A DNA stretch of 64,000 bases from Erysipelotrichaceae bacterium (GCA_015059015.1 SVBG01000003.1:1-64000); one strand, 5' to 3'. Positions 16,897 to 26,911 are shown, counted from the stretch's first letter. Notes: generated from the sequence alone by a model not told the origin. Numbers and translations are program-made.

Positions 16897-18054
16897 ATGA
16901 TTAATAAGTTATTAGAATTACTACCTAAAGATAAAACTTGCAATTTTAACTATATAATTAATGGCATTTTAGCTCCGTTTAAAATAGAATTAAAAAATAC
17001 CCACCAAGAACTATCATGGCATGGTGAAGATGATGTTTTGACGCACACTTTAATGGTACTAAAAGAATTGGTTAACTTAGATGATTATAATAATTTATCT
17101 GATATTGAAAAACTAACTGTATTTCTTGCTGCGACGTTTCATGATGTAGGTAAAATAGTTTGTACAAAAGTTATTGATGGTAAGATTAGATCTTATAACC
17201 ACGGAAAAGTTGGAGCTAGAATGGTAAGAAATTATTTTTATAAAGAACTTGGATTTGGTGGAAATAAAGAACTTTTAAATTTAAGAGAAGCAGTTTGTTT
17301 ATTAATTAAATATCACTCTAACCCTGTATATAGCGCCTTTGATGATGATGCTGAAAGAAAAATATTAACAATAGCTGCAAATAGTGAATTAACACCTCTT
17401 TTTAGTATAAAATTATTAAGTATTTTGTCTACTGCTGATGTACTAAGTAGAATAGGTTGTGAAAAAGAAGAACAAGTCGAAAAAATTAATTATTTTACTT
17501 TATTAGCTAATGAATTAGGCGTTTATGAATCTTATTATCGATTTAGTAATTGTCATACTAAGTTTAAATTTTTAAATAAAGAAACTAATTTTTATAATGA
17601 TACAATATATGATAGTTCCAAATGTGAAGTCCTTTTATTTGCAGGTCTACCTGGAACCGGAAAAGATACTTATATAAAAAATAATTTAAGTTATTTACCT
17701 GTTATTTGTTTAGATGATATTAGAGATGAAATAAAAGTTAAACCAGGTGAAGATGAATCTAAAGTAATTATGATTGCAAAAAATCGTGCAAAAGAGTTTT
17801 TAAGAAAAAATATTTCATTTGTATGGAATGCAACTAATGTTTCTAATATGACTAGAAATGGTTTAATTTCTTTATTTCACGATTATCATGCGAGTGTAAA
17901 AATAATTTATTTAGAAACCTCTTATAATGAATGTCTAATAAGAAACAAAGGTAGAATTAAAGAAGTTCCTTTAAAAATTATTGAAAAAATGCTTAATTCA
18001 CTTGTGATTCCAGAAAGTTTTGAGGCTGAAATTGTAGAGTGGGTTGTGGTTTAG
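16897..18054 (+). CDS. HD-domain phosphohydrolase fused to polynucleotide kinase-like P-loop
   Basis: A 385-residue two-domain protein. Residues about 40-200 are an HD domain (WHGEDDVLTHTLM, then ATFHDVGK and YNHGKVGARM, HSNP), like the HD part of tRNA nucleotidyltransferase. Residues about 240-385 are an AAA_33/T4 Pnkp-type kinase: P-loop GLPGTGKD, CLDDIRDE and VWNATNVSN, lid arginines near the end. The HD part could remove 2',3'-cyclic or 3' phosphates and the kinase could phosphorylate 5'-OH, preparing ends for the ligase upstream. Two adjacent ATGs exist (16894, 16897); the second has the usual 7-nt spacing to AGG. Domains are confident, substrates inferred. Confidence 0.85.
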   Translation: MINKLLELLPKDKTCNFNYIINGILAPFKIELKNTHQELSWHGEDDVLTHTLMVLKELVNLDDYNNLSDIEKLTVFLAATFHDVGKIVCTKVIDGKIRSYNHGKVGARMVRNYFYKELGFGGNKELLNLREAVCLLIKYHSNPVYSAFDDDAERKILTIAANSELTPLFSIKLLSILSTADVLSRIGCEKEEQVEKINYFTLLANELGVYESYYRFSNCHTKFKFLNKETNFYNDTIYDSSKCEVLLFAGLPGTGKDTYIKNNLSYLPVICLDDIRDEIKVKPGEDESKVIMIAKNRAKEFLRKNISFVWNATNVSNMTRNGLISLFHDYHASVKIIYLETSYNECLIRNKGRIKEVPLKIIEKMLNSLVIPESFEAEIVEWVVV

Positions 18055-18076
18055 AAAAAAAATATGTGAATATTTG

Positions 18077-18105
18077 TTGATTTTTATTTTAAGTTTTGAT
18101 ATACT
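18077..18105 (+). promoter_or_regulatory. Promoter of the pyrimidine operon
   Basis: TTGATT, 17-nt spacer, TATACT with TGA extension. Transcription should start near 18112, giving a leader of about 108 nt before pyrB. Confidence 0.85.
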
Positions 18106-18111
18106 AATGAA

Positions 18112-18187
18112 AGAAAAAATTGGACTTAAGTTAAAAGGTCAACATAATAATATTGTATTTGAGGCCTGTAAAAGGGCCTTTTTTTCT
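18112..18187 (+). promoter_or_regulatory. Attenuator leader of the pyr operon
   Basis: A terminator hairpin AGGCC (18162-18166)/GGCCT (18175-18179) with T7 lies within the 5' leader. An alternative hairpin can form earlier: AGGTCAA (18136-18142) with TTGA (18159-18162) and CCT (18165-18167), leaving two bulged G residues. This uses the 5' arm of the terminator, so the two structures exclude each other. Pyrimidine operons of Firmicutes are classically controlled this way by PyrR and UMP. No pyrR gene is in the window, so the sensor is inferred. Confidence 0.65.
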
Positions 18188-18219
18188 AAAAATATATATG
18201 GACATAAAAGGAGTTTAAC

Positions 18220-19083
18220 ATGAAGAATTTATTTACTTTAGATGAACTTACAAATCAAGAAATTCTTGATATTCTTAATGATGCTATTGATTTTTCTAAT
18301 GGCAAAACTTTTTCACTTTCTGGTAAAATTGTTGCTAATCTATTTTTTGAACCTTCAACAAGGACGGAGTATTCCTTTGTTACTGCGGAACATCTTCTTA
18401 ATATGAAGCCTATTTCGTTTAACAAAGCATCTTCGTCTTTTTCTAATAAAGGGGAAACTTTTTTAGATACTGTTAAATGTTTTGAAGCATTTGGTGTTGA
18501 TGCATTTGTAATTAGACATTCTGAAAATGAATATTATAAAAATTTAAACCTAAGTGTTCCACTACTTAATGCAGGAGATGGTACTCATGCACATCCTACA
18601 CAATGTTTACTTGATTTACTTACAATTTATCAAGAATTTGGATCATTTGAAGGTTTAAAGGTTTGTTTTGTTGGTGATATTAAATTCTCTCGTGTTGCTC
18701 ATGAAGGTATAAAAACTATGGAACGTCTTGGTATGGAATGTTTTGTAAGTGGACCTAACATTTATATGGAAGATGATTATAAGTTTGTTGAACTTGATGA
18801 AGCTGTTAAAGTTATGGATGTTATCGTTTTACTACGTGTGCAAAATGAACGTCATGGTGAAGGAGATCAAGTTGAAAAGTCTTCATATTTAGAGTTATAT
18901 GGAATGACTAAAGAACGTGCACTTAATATGAAAAAAGGTGCAATTATCATGCATCCTGCACCATTTAATCGTGGAATTGAAATTGAAGATGCAGTATTAG
19001 ACCTTCCACAATGTAGAATTTTTAAACAAATGAAAAATGGAGTGTTTGTTCGTCAAGCAGTTTTAAAAAGGAGTTTTGAATAA
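18220..19083 (+). CDS. pyrB: Aspartate carbamoyltransferase catalytic chain
   Basis: A 287-residue enzyme condensing carbamoyl phosphate with aspartate, the first committed UMP step. The carbamoyl phosphate loop FFEPSTRT (about 43-50), the SSSFSNKGET loop, HAHPTQCLLD (about 125) and the ending PAPFNRGIEIED are present. It is a little shorter than the usual 300-310 residues. No pyrI regulatory chain follows, as is normal in Firmicutes. AAAGGAG precedes the ATG, and the stop shares a base with pyrC. First gene of an eight-gene operon behind an attenuator. Confidence 0.95.
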   Translation: MKNLFTLDELTNQEILDILNDAIDFSNGKTFSLSGKIVANLFFEPSTRTEYSFVTAEHLLNMKPISFNKASSSFSNKGETFLDTVKCFEAFGVDAFVIRHSENEYYKNLNLSVPLLNAGDGTHAHPTQCLLDLLTIYQEFGSFEGLKVCFVGDIKFSRVAHEGIKTMERLGMECFVSGPNIYMEDDYKFVELDEAVKVMDVIVLLRVQNERHGEGDQVEKSSYLELYGMTKERALNMKKGAIIMHPAPFNRGIEIEDAVLDLPQCRIFKQMKNGVFVRQAVLKRSFE

Positions 19084-20330
19084 TGCTTTATACTTTAAAG
19101 GGTGGTTATGTATACACTAATAAACAAATAGTAAAAACTAATGTAATTGTTGAAAATAATAAAATTGTTGAAATTAGTAATAATGTTTTAGGTGAAGTAA
19201 TTGATGTTACTGGATTATACGTAGCACCTAGTTTCATAGATCCACATGTTCATATGCGTGAACCAGGATTTACGGAATCTGAAACAATTAAAACAGGATC
19301 TCTTGCAGCAGCTAAAGGTGGTTATACAAAAGTATTTTTAATGCCAAATACTAATCCTGTTATTTCAAGTATTGAAGCTTATAATGATTTATTAAATATA
19401 ATTAAAACTGATTCTTGTATTGAATGTTTACCGCTTGTTGCGATAACAAAAGATGAATTGGGAAAAGAATTAGTTGATTTTGAAAAGTTTGACTGCGTTG
19501 GATTTTCAGATGATGGTAAACCTGTATCAAATTCATATTTAATGTACCTTGCAATGTTAAAATTAAAAGAACTAAATAAACCAGTATTATGTCACTGTGA
19601 AGATTTAGAACTTGTTAATAAAGGAACATTTAATAATTCTTTTAAACAAGAAAATAGTGTTGCTTTACCTAATCTTGATATTTCAGAAACAACAAACGTT
19701 GCAAGAGATTTAGTTATTGCTAACAAAACTGGATGTCATTATCACGTTTGTCATTTAGCAACAAAAGAATCGCTTGATATCGTTAAATTTTATAAATCAA
19801 TTGGATGTAATTGTACAGTAGAAGTTACTCCTCATCATATTGTATTAAACGATGAAATGATTGAAATTACGCCAAATTATAAAATGAATCCACCGATTCG
19901 TGGTATTAAAGATCAAGAAGCGTTAATTAATGGCATTATAAATGGGGATGTAGATATGATTTCAACTGATCATGCGCCTCACTCTTTTGAAAAGAAGAAT
20001 AAAGATATAAATAGTGCCGCATTTGGTATAGTAGGCCTTGAAACATCATTTCCACTTTTATATACTCGTCTTGTAAAGACTGGATTAATTAAAGTAGAAA
20101 AATTATTTGATTTGATGAGTTATAATGTAGCAAATGCATTTAACCTTGATAATCATGAGATTAAAGTTGGTAACAATTTATCAGCTGTTATATTAGATTT
20201 AGATAATGAATTTGTAATTGATAAAACTAATTTTGCATCAAAATCAAATAATACACCATTTGGTGGATGGAAATGTTATGGAAAAGTAATAAAAACAATA
20301 TGTAAAGGAGAAATTGTCTATGAAGCCTAA
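19083..20330 (+). CDS. pyrC: Dihydroorotase
   Basis: A 415-residue zinc amidohydrolase that cyclises carbamoyl aspartate. Metal motif DPHVHMREPG (about 53-62), a second-metal region CHCEDLELV, CHLATKES, and the STDHAPH block (about 300) are seen, typical of type I PyrC of Firmicutes. It starts at the pyrB stop. The last 11 bases overlap carA. Confidence 0.95.
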   Translation: MLYTLKGGYVYTNKQIVKTNVIVENNKIVEISNNVLGEVIDVTGLYVAPSFIDPHVHMREPGFTESETIKTGSLAAAKGGYTKVFLMPNTNPVISSIEAYNDLLNIIKTDSCIECLPLVAITKDELGKELVDFEKFDCVGFSDDGKPVSNSYLMYLAMLKLKELNKPVLCHCEDLELVNKGTFNNSFKQENSVALPNLDISETTNVARDLVIANKTGCHYHVCHLATKESLDIVKFYKSIGCNCTVEVTPHHIVLNDEMIEITPNYKMNPPIRGIKDQEALINGIINGDVDMISTDHAPHSFEKKNKDINSAAFGIVGLETSFPLLYTRLVKTGLIKVEKLFDLMSYNVANAFNLDNHEIKVGNNLSAVILDLDNEFVIDKTNFASKSNNTPFGGWKCYGKVIKTICKGEIVYEA

Positions 20331-21411
20331 AAAGTTAGTATTACAGAATGGTTTAGAATTTGTAGGTTTAGGAAGTGGTGTAGAAAAAGTAGCTGAAGTT
20401 GTATTTCATACAGGGATGATTGGTTACTTTGATATCGTTAATAATCCGTATTATGCAGGAAAATTTGTATGTATGACTTATCCATTAATTGGTAACTATG
20501 GTGCTAGCGATGATGAATTTGGTTCAAAAGATTTTCATGTAGAAGGTTTCATAGTTAAAGATATAGATTTTATTTCATCTAATATGAGATATATGGATTC
20601 TATGGATGATTTTGCAGAAGCAAATGATTTACCATTTTTATGTGGCATAGATACAAGAATGCTTGCAAAAGTAATTCGAGATGAAGGTAGTATGTTAGGG
20701 ATTATTACAGATGTAGAAACTAGTGTTGAAGAAGCACTTGAAAAAATTAATGCTTATAATCCTATTAAAGGAATGGTTAAGAAATTATCTACAAAACGTC
20801 CTAATATGATTAAAGCAAATAAACCAAAATATACAGTTGTTTGTCTAGATTTAGGTTGTAAAAATAACATTATCAAAGAGTTATCTTTAAGGAAATGTAA
20901 TGTTGTAGTATTACCATATAATACAGATGCTACAAAGATTTTATCATATCGTCCTAATGCTGTAATAGTAAGTGATGGGCCAGATAATCCAAATGAATTA
21001 GAAGTTGTAGTAAATAACTTAAAAGAACTTGTAGGTAGTCTTCCAATTGCTGGTATTGGTCTTGGACATTTACTTGTTGCAGAGTCTTGTGGTGCAAAAG
21101 TTAAAAAGATGAAATTTGGTCACCATGGTGCTAATCAATCTGTTAAAAATTTAATAACTAAGAAAATACTTATTACATTACAAGCTCATAACTATGAAGT
21201 TGATAAAGAATCACTTAGTAATACAAATTTAAATGTTTCACTTGAAAATTTAAGTGATTCATCAATTGAAGGGTTATATTCTACAAAAGATCTAATTGTA
21301 ACTTCAGAATTTGATTCTGTTGATGCAAGTGCTTCACCTGTAGTAAAATCAATTTATGATGAACTAATTGATTTAATGAAATCTTCAAAAGGAGGTAGCA
21401 ATAATGCCTAA
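20320..21411 (+). CDS. carA: Carbamoyl-phosphate synthase small chain lacking the glutaminase triad
   Basis: A 363-residue CarA homologue. The N-terminal domain is normal (VVFHTGMIGYFDI, TYPLIGNYG, GIDTRML). The C-terminal class I amidotransferase domain has the family pattern but not its catalytic residues: the usual GICLGHQ reads GIGLGHLL, so the nucleophile Cys is Gly247 (codon GGT at 21058), and the usual HPEASPGP ending reads DSVDASASP, losing the His and Glu. It probably keeps a structural role while CarB uses free ammonia, as in vertebrate CPS1. The ATG at 20320 is preferred to a TTG at 20314 because AAAGGAG lies at 20304-20310. Overlaps carB by 8 bp. Confidence 0.93.
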   Translation: MKPKKLVLQNGLEFVGLGSGVEKVAEVVFHTGMIGYFDIVNNPYYAGKFVCMTYPLIGNYGASDDEFGSKDFHVEGFIVKDIDFISSNMRYMDSMDDFAEANDLPFLCGIDTRMLAKVIRDEGSMLGIITDVETSVEEALEKINAYNPIKGMVKKLSTKRPNMIKANKPKYTVVCLDLGCKNNIIKELSLRKCNVVVLPYNTDATKILSYRPNAVIVSDGPDNPNELEVVVNNLKELVGSLPIAGIGLGHLLVAESCGAKVKKMKFGHHGANQSVKNLITKKILITLQAHNYEVDKESLSNTNLNVSLENLSDSSIEGLYSTKDLIVTSEFDSVDASASPVVKSIYDELIDLMKSSKGGSNNA

Positions 21412-24400
21412 ACGTACAGACATTCATAAGATATTAATTATTGGTTCAGGTCCAATTGTTATTGGTCAAGCTGCTGAATTTGACTATGCAGGTACTCAGG
21501 CTTGTCTTGCGTTAAAAGAAGAAGGATATGAAGTTGTTTTAATTAACTCAAATCCTGCAACAATTATGACAGATAAACTTGTTGCAGATAAAGTATACAT
21601 GGAACCACTAGATTTAGAGTTTACGTCAAGAATTATTAGATACGAACGTCCAGATGCAATTCTTTGTGCACTTGGTGGACAAACAGGTCTTAATCTTTGT
21701 GTAAGTTTATCTAAAAAAGGTGTTTTAGAAGAATGTGGTGTTAAAGTACTTGGTACTAGTATTGCTGCAATTGAAGAAGCAGAAGATAGAGAAAAATTTA
21801 AAAACTTATGTCAAAGAATTGGTGAACCAATTATCGAATCAGATATTGCTAATACAGTATCACAAGCTTTAGAAATAGCTGATAGAATTGGTTATCCAAT
21901 TGTTGTTCGTCCTGCATTTACACTAGGTGGTACTGGTGGTGGTTTTGCAAATAATGAAGAAGAACTACGTAGTCTTGCTGATTATGCAATTAGTCTTTCG
22001 CCAGTTAATCAAATCTTAATTGAAAAAAGTGTAAAAGGATATAAAGAAATTGAATTTGAAGTAATGCGTGATGGTAACGATACTGCAATTTGTATTTGTA
22101 GTATGGAAAATATTGACCCTGTTGGTGTTCATACAGGGGATTCAATGGTTGTTGCACCTTGTCAAACATTAACAACTAAAGAGTTTAGCATGCTAAAGAA
22201 TGCTTCTATTAAAATTATTAGAGCATTAGGTATTAAAGGTGGTTGTAATGTTCAATTTGCACTAGATCCAGAATCATATGATTACTATGTAATTGAAGTT
22301 AACCCTCGTGTAAGTAGATCAAGTGCCCTTGCATCTAAAGCAAGTGGGTTCCCCATTGCTAGAGTTACTGCAAAAATTGCATGTGGATTAAATTTAGAAG
22401 AAATTGAAATTGCATCTGGTCAAGCTGCATTCGAACCTACTCTTGATTATGTTGTATGTAAATTTGCAAGATTCCCATTTGATAAGTTTAATGATGTTAC
22501 AAAGACACTTTCTACTCAAATGAAAGCAACAGGTGAAGTAATGAGTCTAGGCCGTACTTTTGAAGAAGCTTTCTTAAAAGGTATCAGATCACTTGAAACT
22601 AAAGTTGACCATGTTTATATGGAAAAATTTGATAATGCTGAGACATCTGAATTATTAAAACAAATTGAAATTCCAACAGATGAAAGAATTTTCATGATTG
22701 CAGAATTATTAAGAAGAGATGTAACTTGTGAAGAAATTAATGAAATTACAAAGATTGATTTATTCTTTTTAAGAAAAATTGAAAATATTATTTTATTTGA
22801 AAAAGAATTAAAAGAAGATTGTAGCTTAGAAAAATTTATTAAAGCTAAAAAACTTGGTTTTTCAGATCAATACTTAGCAAAAGTTATGAATATTTCTGAA
22901 CTTGATGTTTATAAGTATCGTAAAGAAAATAATATTTATCCAGTTTATAAAATGATTGACACATGTGCTGCAGAACTTGATACTTATACACCATATTTCT
23001 ATTCAACATATGACACTGAAAATGAATCAATTGTGTCAAATAAAGAAAAAATCATTGTTTTAGGATCTGGTCCAATTAGAATTGGACAAGGTGTTGAATT
23101 TGACTATTCAACTGTTCATGCAATTTGGGCAATTAAAGAAAAAGGTTATGAAGCTATTGTAATTAATAATAACCCAGAAACTGTTTCTACTGACTATTTA
23201 GTAACTGATAAATTATATTTTGAACCTCTAACAGTAGAAGATATCATGAACATTATTGATTTAGAAAAACCTAAAGGTGTAATTGTTTCACTAGGTGGTC
23301 AAACTGCAATTAACCTTGCAGAAAGATTAGATGCTTTAGGTGTTCCAATTATTGGTACTGATTGTGAAGCTATTGCAAAAGCAGAAAATAGAAAATTATT
23401 TGAAGCATTAATGCACGAATTAAATATTCCTGAACCAGAAGGAAAAACTGTATTTAATTTAAGCGATGGTCTAGATGCAGCTCATAAGATTACATATCCA
23501 GTATTAGTTCGTCCATCATATGTTTTAGGTGGTCGTGCTATGGAAATAGTTTATAGTGATGAGCATCTTGAAAAATATTTAAATAAAGCATTTGCCCTTG
23601 ACCCTAATCAACCTGTATTAATCGATAAATATGTAATTGGTCGTGAAATCGAAGTAGATGCAATTAGTGATGGCGAAGATGTATTTATGCCTGGTATCAT
23701 GCAACATATTGAAGGTACTGGTATTCACTCAGGTGACTCAATTAGTGTGTATCCTGCATATAGCCTATCTAAAAAAGTAGAAGAAACAATTAAAGACTAT
23801 ACTAAGAGACTTGGTATTGCTATTGGTATTAAAGGTTTATTTAATATCCAATACATCGTAGATTCAAATGATTTTGTATATATTATTGAAGTAAATCCAA
23901 GATCTAGTAGAACTATTCCGTATTTATCTAAATCAAGTAAAATTAATCTTGCTAAAATTGCAACATTTGTTATGCTTGGTGATAAGTTAAAAGATATGAA
24001 TCTAGTAGAACCTACACCAAATATGTATTATGTAAAAGTTCCTTGCTTCTCATTCTCTAAAATTAGAGGATTAGATACAGTACTTTCTCCTGAAATGAAG
24101 TCAACTGGTGAAGCAATTGGTTATGATCAATCATTAAATAGAGCTTTATATAAAGCATTAAAAGCTGCCAATATGAGAGTTATTAACTATGGTACTGTAT
24201 TTGTTACTTTATCGGATCAAACTAAAGAAAAAGCTCTACCTTTAATTAGAAGATTCTATAATTTAGGATTTAATATTGAAGCTACTAAAGGTACTGGTAA
24301 GTTCTTAAAAGAACATGGTATTAAAACAAGAATTAAGAAAAAATTATCTGAAGGTAGTGAAGAAATCTTAGATTCATTAAGAAAAGGACATGTATCATAT

Positions 24401-24559
24401 GTAATTAATACTGTAAGTCATGTTAGAACTAATAATGATGGATTCTTAATTAGAAGAGTAGCTGCAGAAAATAATATTACTTGTTTTACAAGTTTAGATA
24501 CTGTTAATGCATTGCTTGATGTTCTTGATGAAATCACAATTAAGGTAGGTACAATTTAA
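21404..24559 (+). CDS. carB: Carbamoyl-phosphate synthase large chain
   Basis: A 1051-residue CarB, near the usual 1060-1070. Two homologous ATP-grasp halves are visible: KILIIGSGPIVIGQAAEFDYAG at the N-terminus and IIVLGSGPIRIGQGVEFDYS near 548, each followed by an ALGGQT or SLGGQTA block and ATP-binding motifs (RPAFTLGGTGGG; RPSYVLGGRAM). The ending is an MGS-like allosteric domain. It makes carbamoyl phosphate from bicarbonate, ATP and nitrogen. The partner CarA appears unable to supply ammonia from glutamine, so CarB here probably takes ammonia directly. Confidence 0.97.
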   Translation: MPKRTDIHKILIIGSGPIVIGQAAEFDYAGTQACLALKEEGYEVVLINSNPATIMTDKLVADKVYMEPLDLEFTSRIIRYERPDAILCALGGQTGLNLCVSLSKKGVLEECGVKVLGTSIAAIEEAEDREKFKNLCQRIGEPIIESDIANTVSQALEIADRIGYPIVVRPAFTLGGTGGGFANNEEELRSLADYAISLSPVNQILIEKSVKGYKEIEFEVMRDGNDTAICICSMENIDPVGVHTGDSMVVAPCQTLTTKEFSMLKNASIKIIRALGIKGGCNVQFALDPESYDYYVIEVNPRVSRSSALASKASGFPIARVTAKIACGLNLEEIEIASGQAAFEPTLDYVVCKFARFPFDKFNDVTKTLSTQMKATGEVMSLGRTFEEAFLKGIRSLETKVDHVYMEKFDNAETSELLKQIEIPTDERIFMIAELLRRDVTCEEINEITKIDLFFLRKIENIILFEKELKEDCSLEKFIKAKKLGFSDQYLAKVMNISELDVYKYRKENNIYPVYKMIDTCAAELDTYTPYFYSTYDTENESIVSNKEKIIVLGSGPIRIGQGVEFDYSTVHAIWAIKEKGYEAIVINNNPETVSTDYLVTDKLYFEPLTVEDIMNIIDLEKPKGVIVSLGGQTAINLAERLDALGVPIIGTDCEAIAKAENRKLFEALMHELNIPEPEGKTVFNLSDGLDAAHKITYPVLVRPSYVLGGRAMEIVYSDEHLEKYLNKAFALDPNQPVLIDKYVIGREIEVDAISDGEDVFMPGIMQHIEGTGIHSGDSISVYPAYSLSKKVEETIKDYTKRLGIAIGIKGLFNIQYIVDSNDFVYIIEVNPRSSRTIPYLSKSSKINLAKIATFVMLGDKLKDMNLVEPTPNMYYVKVPCFSFSKIRGLDTVLSPEMKSTGEAIGYDQSLNRALYKALKAANMRVINYGTVFVTLSDQTKEKALPLIRRFYNLGFNIEATKGTGKFLKEHGIKTRIKKKLSEGSEEILDSLRKGHVSYVINTVSHVRTNNDGFLIRRVAAENNITCFTSLDTVNALLDVLDEITIKVGTI

Positions 24560-25302
24560 TGGTTAAAGAGAATTTAAAAGTTGTTTATAATAAACAAATT
24601 GCTCTTGATACATTTGAAATGAAATTAGAAACTTCCAATATGGCAAGTTTTGCAAAACCTGGTATGTTTATAAATATTTCATTAAAAGATGAATCTAAAC
24701 TATTAAAACGTCCAATATCTATTTGTCAAATTGATGGTAATAATTTAGTTATTACATATAAAATTAATGGCGAAGGTACTAAACAAATGGCTACTTATGA
24801 AAGTGGAACTATTTTAGAAACAATAGGACCACTTGGTAATGGCTTTACACTTGTAGAAAATAAAAAAGCACTAGTAGTGGGTGGAGGAATTGGTGTTCCA
24901 CCACTACTAGAGTTATCAAGAAAATTAAAAGAATTAGGTAATGAACTTATTATTATTCTTGCATTTAGAAATAAAGAATCAATGATTTATCTAGAAGAAT
25001 TTGAAACTTTAGGAAAAGTAATAGTTACTACTGATGATGGATCATATGGTTTTAAAGGCAATGCAATTGAATATTTAAATAACAATGAAGTTAAATTTGA
25101 TACATTATATAGTTGTGGACCTGAAATTTTGCTAAAAAAATTAGAAGAAAAGTATGTAGGATATGAAGGTTATTTATCTTATGAAGCGAGAATGGCATGT
25201 GGCGTTGGTCTTTGTCATGGTTGTGTAAAAGGAGAAAAACATTACTGTGTATGTACAGATGGACCAGTATTCAAGTTAGGAGTTATTTATGGCGAATGTT
25301 AG
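24559..25302 (+). CDS. pyrK: Dihydroorotate dehydrogenase electron-transfer subunit
   Basis: A 247-residue iron-sulfur flavoprotein that passes electrons from PyrD to NAD. The FAD site ([10 protein letters not shown], about 50), the NAD/FAD reductase core [14 protein letters not shown], and the 2Fe-2S cysteines in [10 protein letters not shown] with a later VCTDGP (Cx4Cx2C...C) are complete. It starts on the last base of carB and overlaps pyrD by 14 bp. The pair marks the class 1B NAD-linked enzyme. Confidence 0.95.
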   Translation: MVKENLKVVYNKQIALDTFEMKLETSNMASFAKPGMFINISLKDESKLLKRPISICQIDGNNLVITYKINGEGTKQMATYESGTILETIGPLGNGFTLVENKKALVVGGGIGVPPLLELSRKLKELGNELIIILAFRNKESMIYLEEFETLGKVIVTTDDGSYGFKGNAIEYLNNNEVKFDTLYSCGPEILLKKLEEKYVGYEGYLSYEARMACGVGLCHGCVKGEKHYCVCTDGPVFKLGVIYGEC

Positions 25303-26203
25303 AGTAAAATTACCAGGACTTGATTTAAAAAATCCTATTATTCCTGCAAGTGGTACTGCTGGATTTGGCGAAGAACTTGCTAATATTTATGATTTAAGCT
25401 TACTTGGTGGTATTATGATTAAAGCAACAAGTGTTAACCCTAAACGTGGTAATAAAACACCACGAGTTGCAGAAACATATGGTGGAATGCTTAACTCTAT
25501 AGGGCTTGAAAATCCAGGTTTAGATGTAGTAATCAAAGAAAAATTACCTTTTTTAAGTAAGTATGATACTTGTGTTATCGCAAACATTTGTGGTGATTCA
25601 ATTGATGAATATGTAAAAGTTGCATATGTTATTAGCAGAATTGATAATGTTGCAGCACTTGAACTTAATATTAGTTGTCCGAATGTGCATGGTGGAGGTA
25701 TTCCATTTGGTGCTGATGAAGATACTGTTTATGAAATTACAAAAAAAGTAAAAGACGCATCAATCAAACCAGTATATGTAAAACTAAGTCCAAATGTTAC
25801 TGATATTGTAAAGATGGCTAAAGCTGCAGAACGTGGTGGTGCTGATGGACTTTCTTTAATCAATACACTTCTTGGTATGCGTATTGATTTAAAAACAGGA
25901 CGACCTATTTTATATAATAAAAAAGGTGGTTTCTCTGGACCTGCAATTAAACCTGTTGCAATAAGAATGATTTATGATGTATATGAAGCAGTATCTATTC
26001 CAATTATTGGTATGGGTGGTATCTCAAATGCTGATGATTGTATTGAATTCTTAATGGCAGGAGCTAGTGCTCTTGGTGTTGGGACAATGAATTTAGTAAA
26101 TCCATATATTTGTAAAGAATTAGTAGAAGAACTACCTAATGCTTTAGAAAAATATGGCTTTAAAGATATTAATGAGTGCATTGGTTATGCACATAGAAAA
26201 TAG
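25289..26203 (+). CDS. pyrD: Dihydroorotate dehydrogenase, catalytic subunit (class 1B)
   Basis: A 304-residue FMN TIM barrel oxidising dihydroorotate. Visible: [13 protein letters not shown], the NSIGLENPG substrate loop, [13 protein letters not shown] with the catalytic Cys of class 1 enzymes, and the [10 protein letters not shown] phosphate site. Works with PyrK in front. TTAGGAG precedes its ATG within pyrK. Confidence 0.96.
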   Translation: MANVRVKLPGLDLKNPIIPASGTAGFGEELANIYDLSLLGGIMIKATSVNPKRGNKTPRVAETYGGMLNSIGLENPGLDVVIKEKLPFLSKYDTCVIANICGDSIDEYVKVAYVISRIDNVAALELNISCPNVHGGGIPFGADEDTVYEITKKVKDASIKPVYVKLSPNVTDIVKMAKAAERGGADGLSLINTLLGMRIDLKTGRPILYNKKGGFSGPAIKPVAIRMIYDVYEAVSIPIIGMGGISNADDCIEFLMAGASALGVGTMNLVNPYICKELVEELPNALEKYGFKDINECIGYAHRK

Positions 26204-26215
26204 GAGAGAAAGATA

Positions 26216-26911
26216 ATGGTTATTATTGCACTAGATTTTAAAGATATGGAAACATCATTAAATTTTTTAGATAAATTTAATGAATCTTTATATGTTAAAG
26301 TTGGTATGGAATTGTTTTATGGTTCAGGACTTGAAATCGTAAAAGAAATTAAAAAACGTGGTCATAAAATCTTCTTAGATTTAAAACTACATGACATTCC
26401 AAATACAGTTAAAAAAGCAATGACTAATCTTGCAAGACTTGGTGTTGATATTATCAACTTACATGCTGCAGGTGGATCTAAAATGATGGCTGCTGCACTT
26501 GAGGGTTTAACTGAAGGTTCAACTGGTGCGCGTCCAATATTAATTGCAGTTACTCAACTTACATCAACATCAAAAGAAATGATGAATACTGAACAACTTA
26601 TTCCTGGTGAAGTTATTGATTCAGTAGTAAATTACGCAAAAGTTGCAAAAGAATCAGGTCTTGATGGTATTGTATGTTCTCCACTTGAAGTTGAAAAAGT
26701 AAAAGAAGCATGCGGTAAAGAATTTGTAACTGTTACACCTGGTATTAGACTTGCATCAAATAATGCTGATGACCAAGTAAGAATTACAACACCAGCAAAA
26801 GCAAGAGAAATAGGATCTGATTATATTGTAGTAGGTCGTCCTATTACTCAAGCAGAAGATCCAGTAGAAGCATATCATTTAATTTTAAAGGAGTTTTTAG
26901 GAAATGAGTAG
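26216..26911 (+). CDS. pyrF: Orotidine 5'-phosphate decarboxylase
   Basis: A 231-residue TIM barrel that makes UMP from OMP. The catalytic Lys/Asp array is in [13 protein letters not shown] (about 55-67), with VTPGIR and YIVVGRPIT phosphate-binding loops near the end. GGAGAG precedes the ATG; its end overlaps pyrE by 8 bp. Confidence 0.96.
   Translation: MVIIALDFKDMETSLNFLDKFNESLYVKVGMELFYGSGLEIVKEIKKRGHKIFLDLKLHDIPNTVKKAMTNLARLGVDIINLHAAGGSKMMAAALEGLTEGSTGARPILIAVTQLTSTSKEMMNTEQLIPGEVIDSVVNYAKVAKESGLDGIVCSPLEVEKVKEACGKEFVTVTPGIRLASNNADDQVRITTPAKAREIGSDYIVVGRPITQAEDPVEAYHLILKEFLGNE

Noticed and set aside
13527-18054. MATE and GNAT genes as parts of the RNA repair cassette
   Set aside because: They appear co-transcribed, but nothing in their sequence links them to RNA ends; kept as neighbours only.
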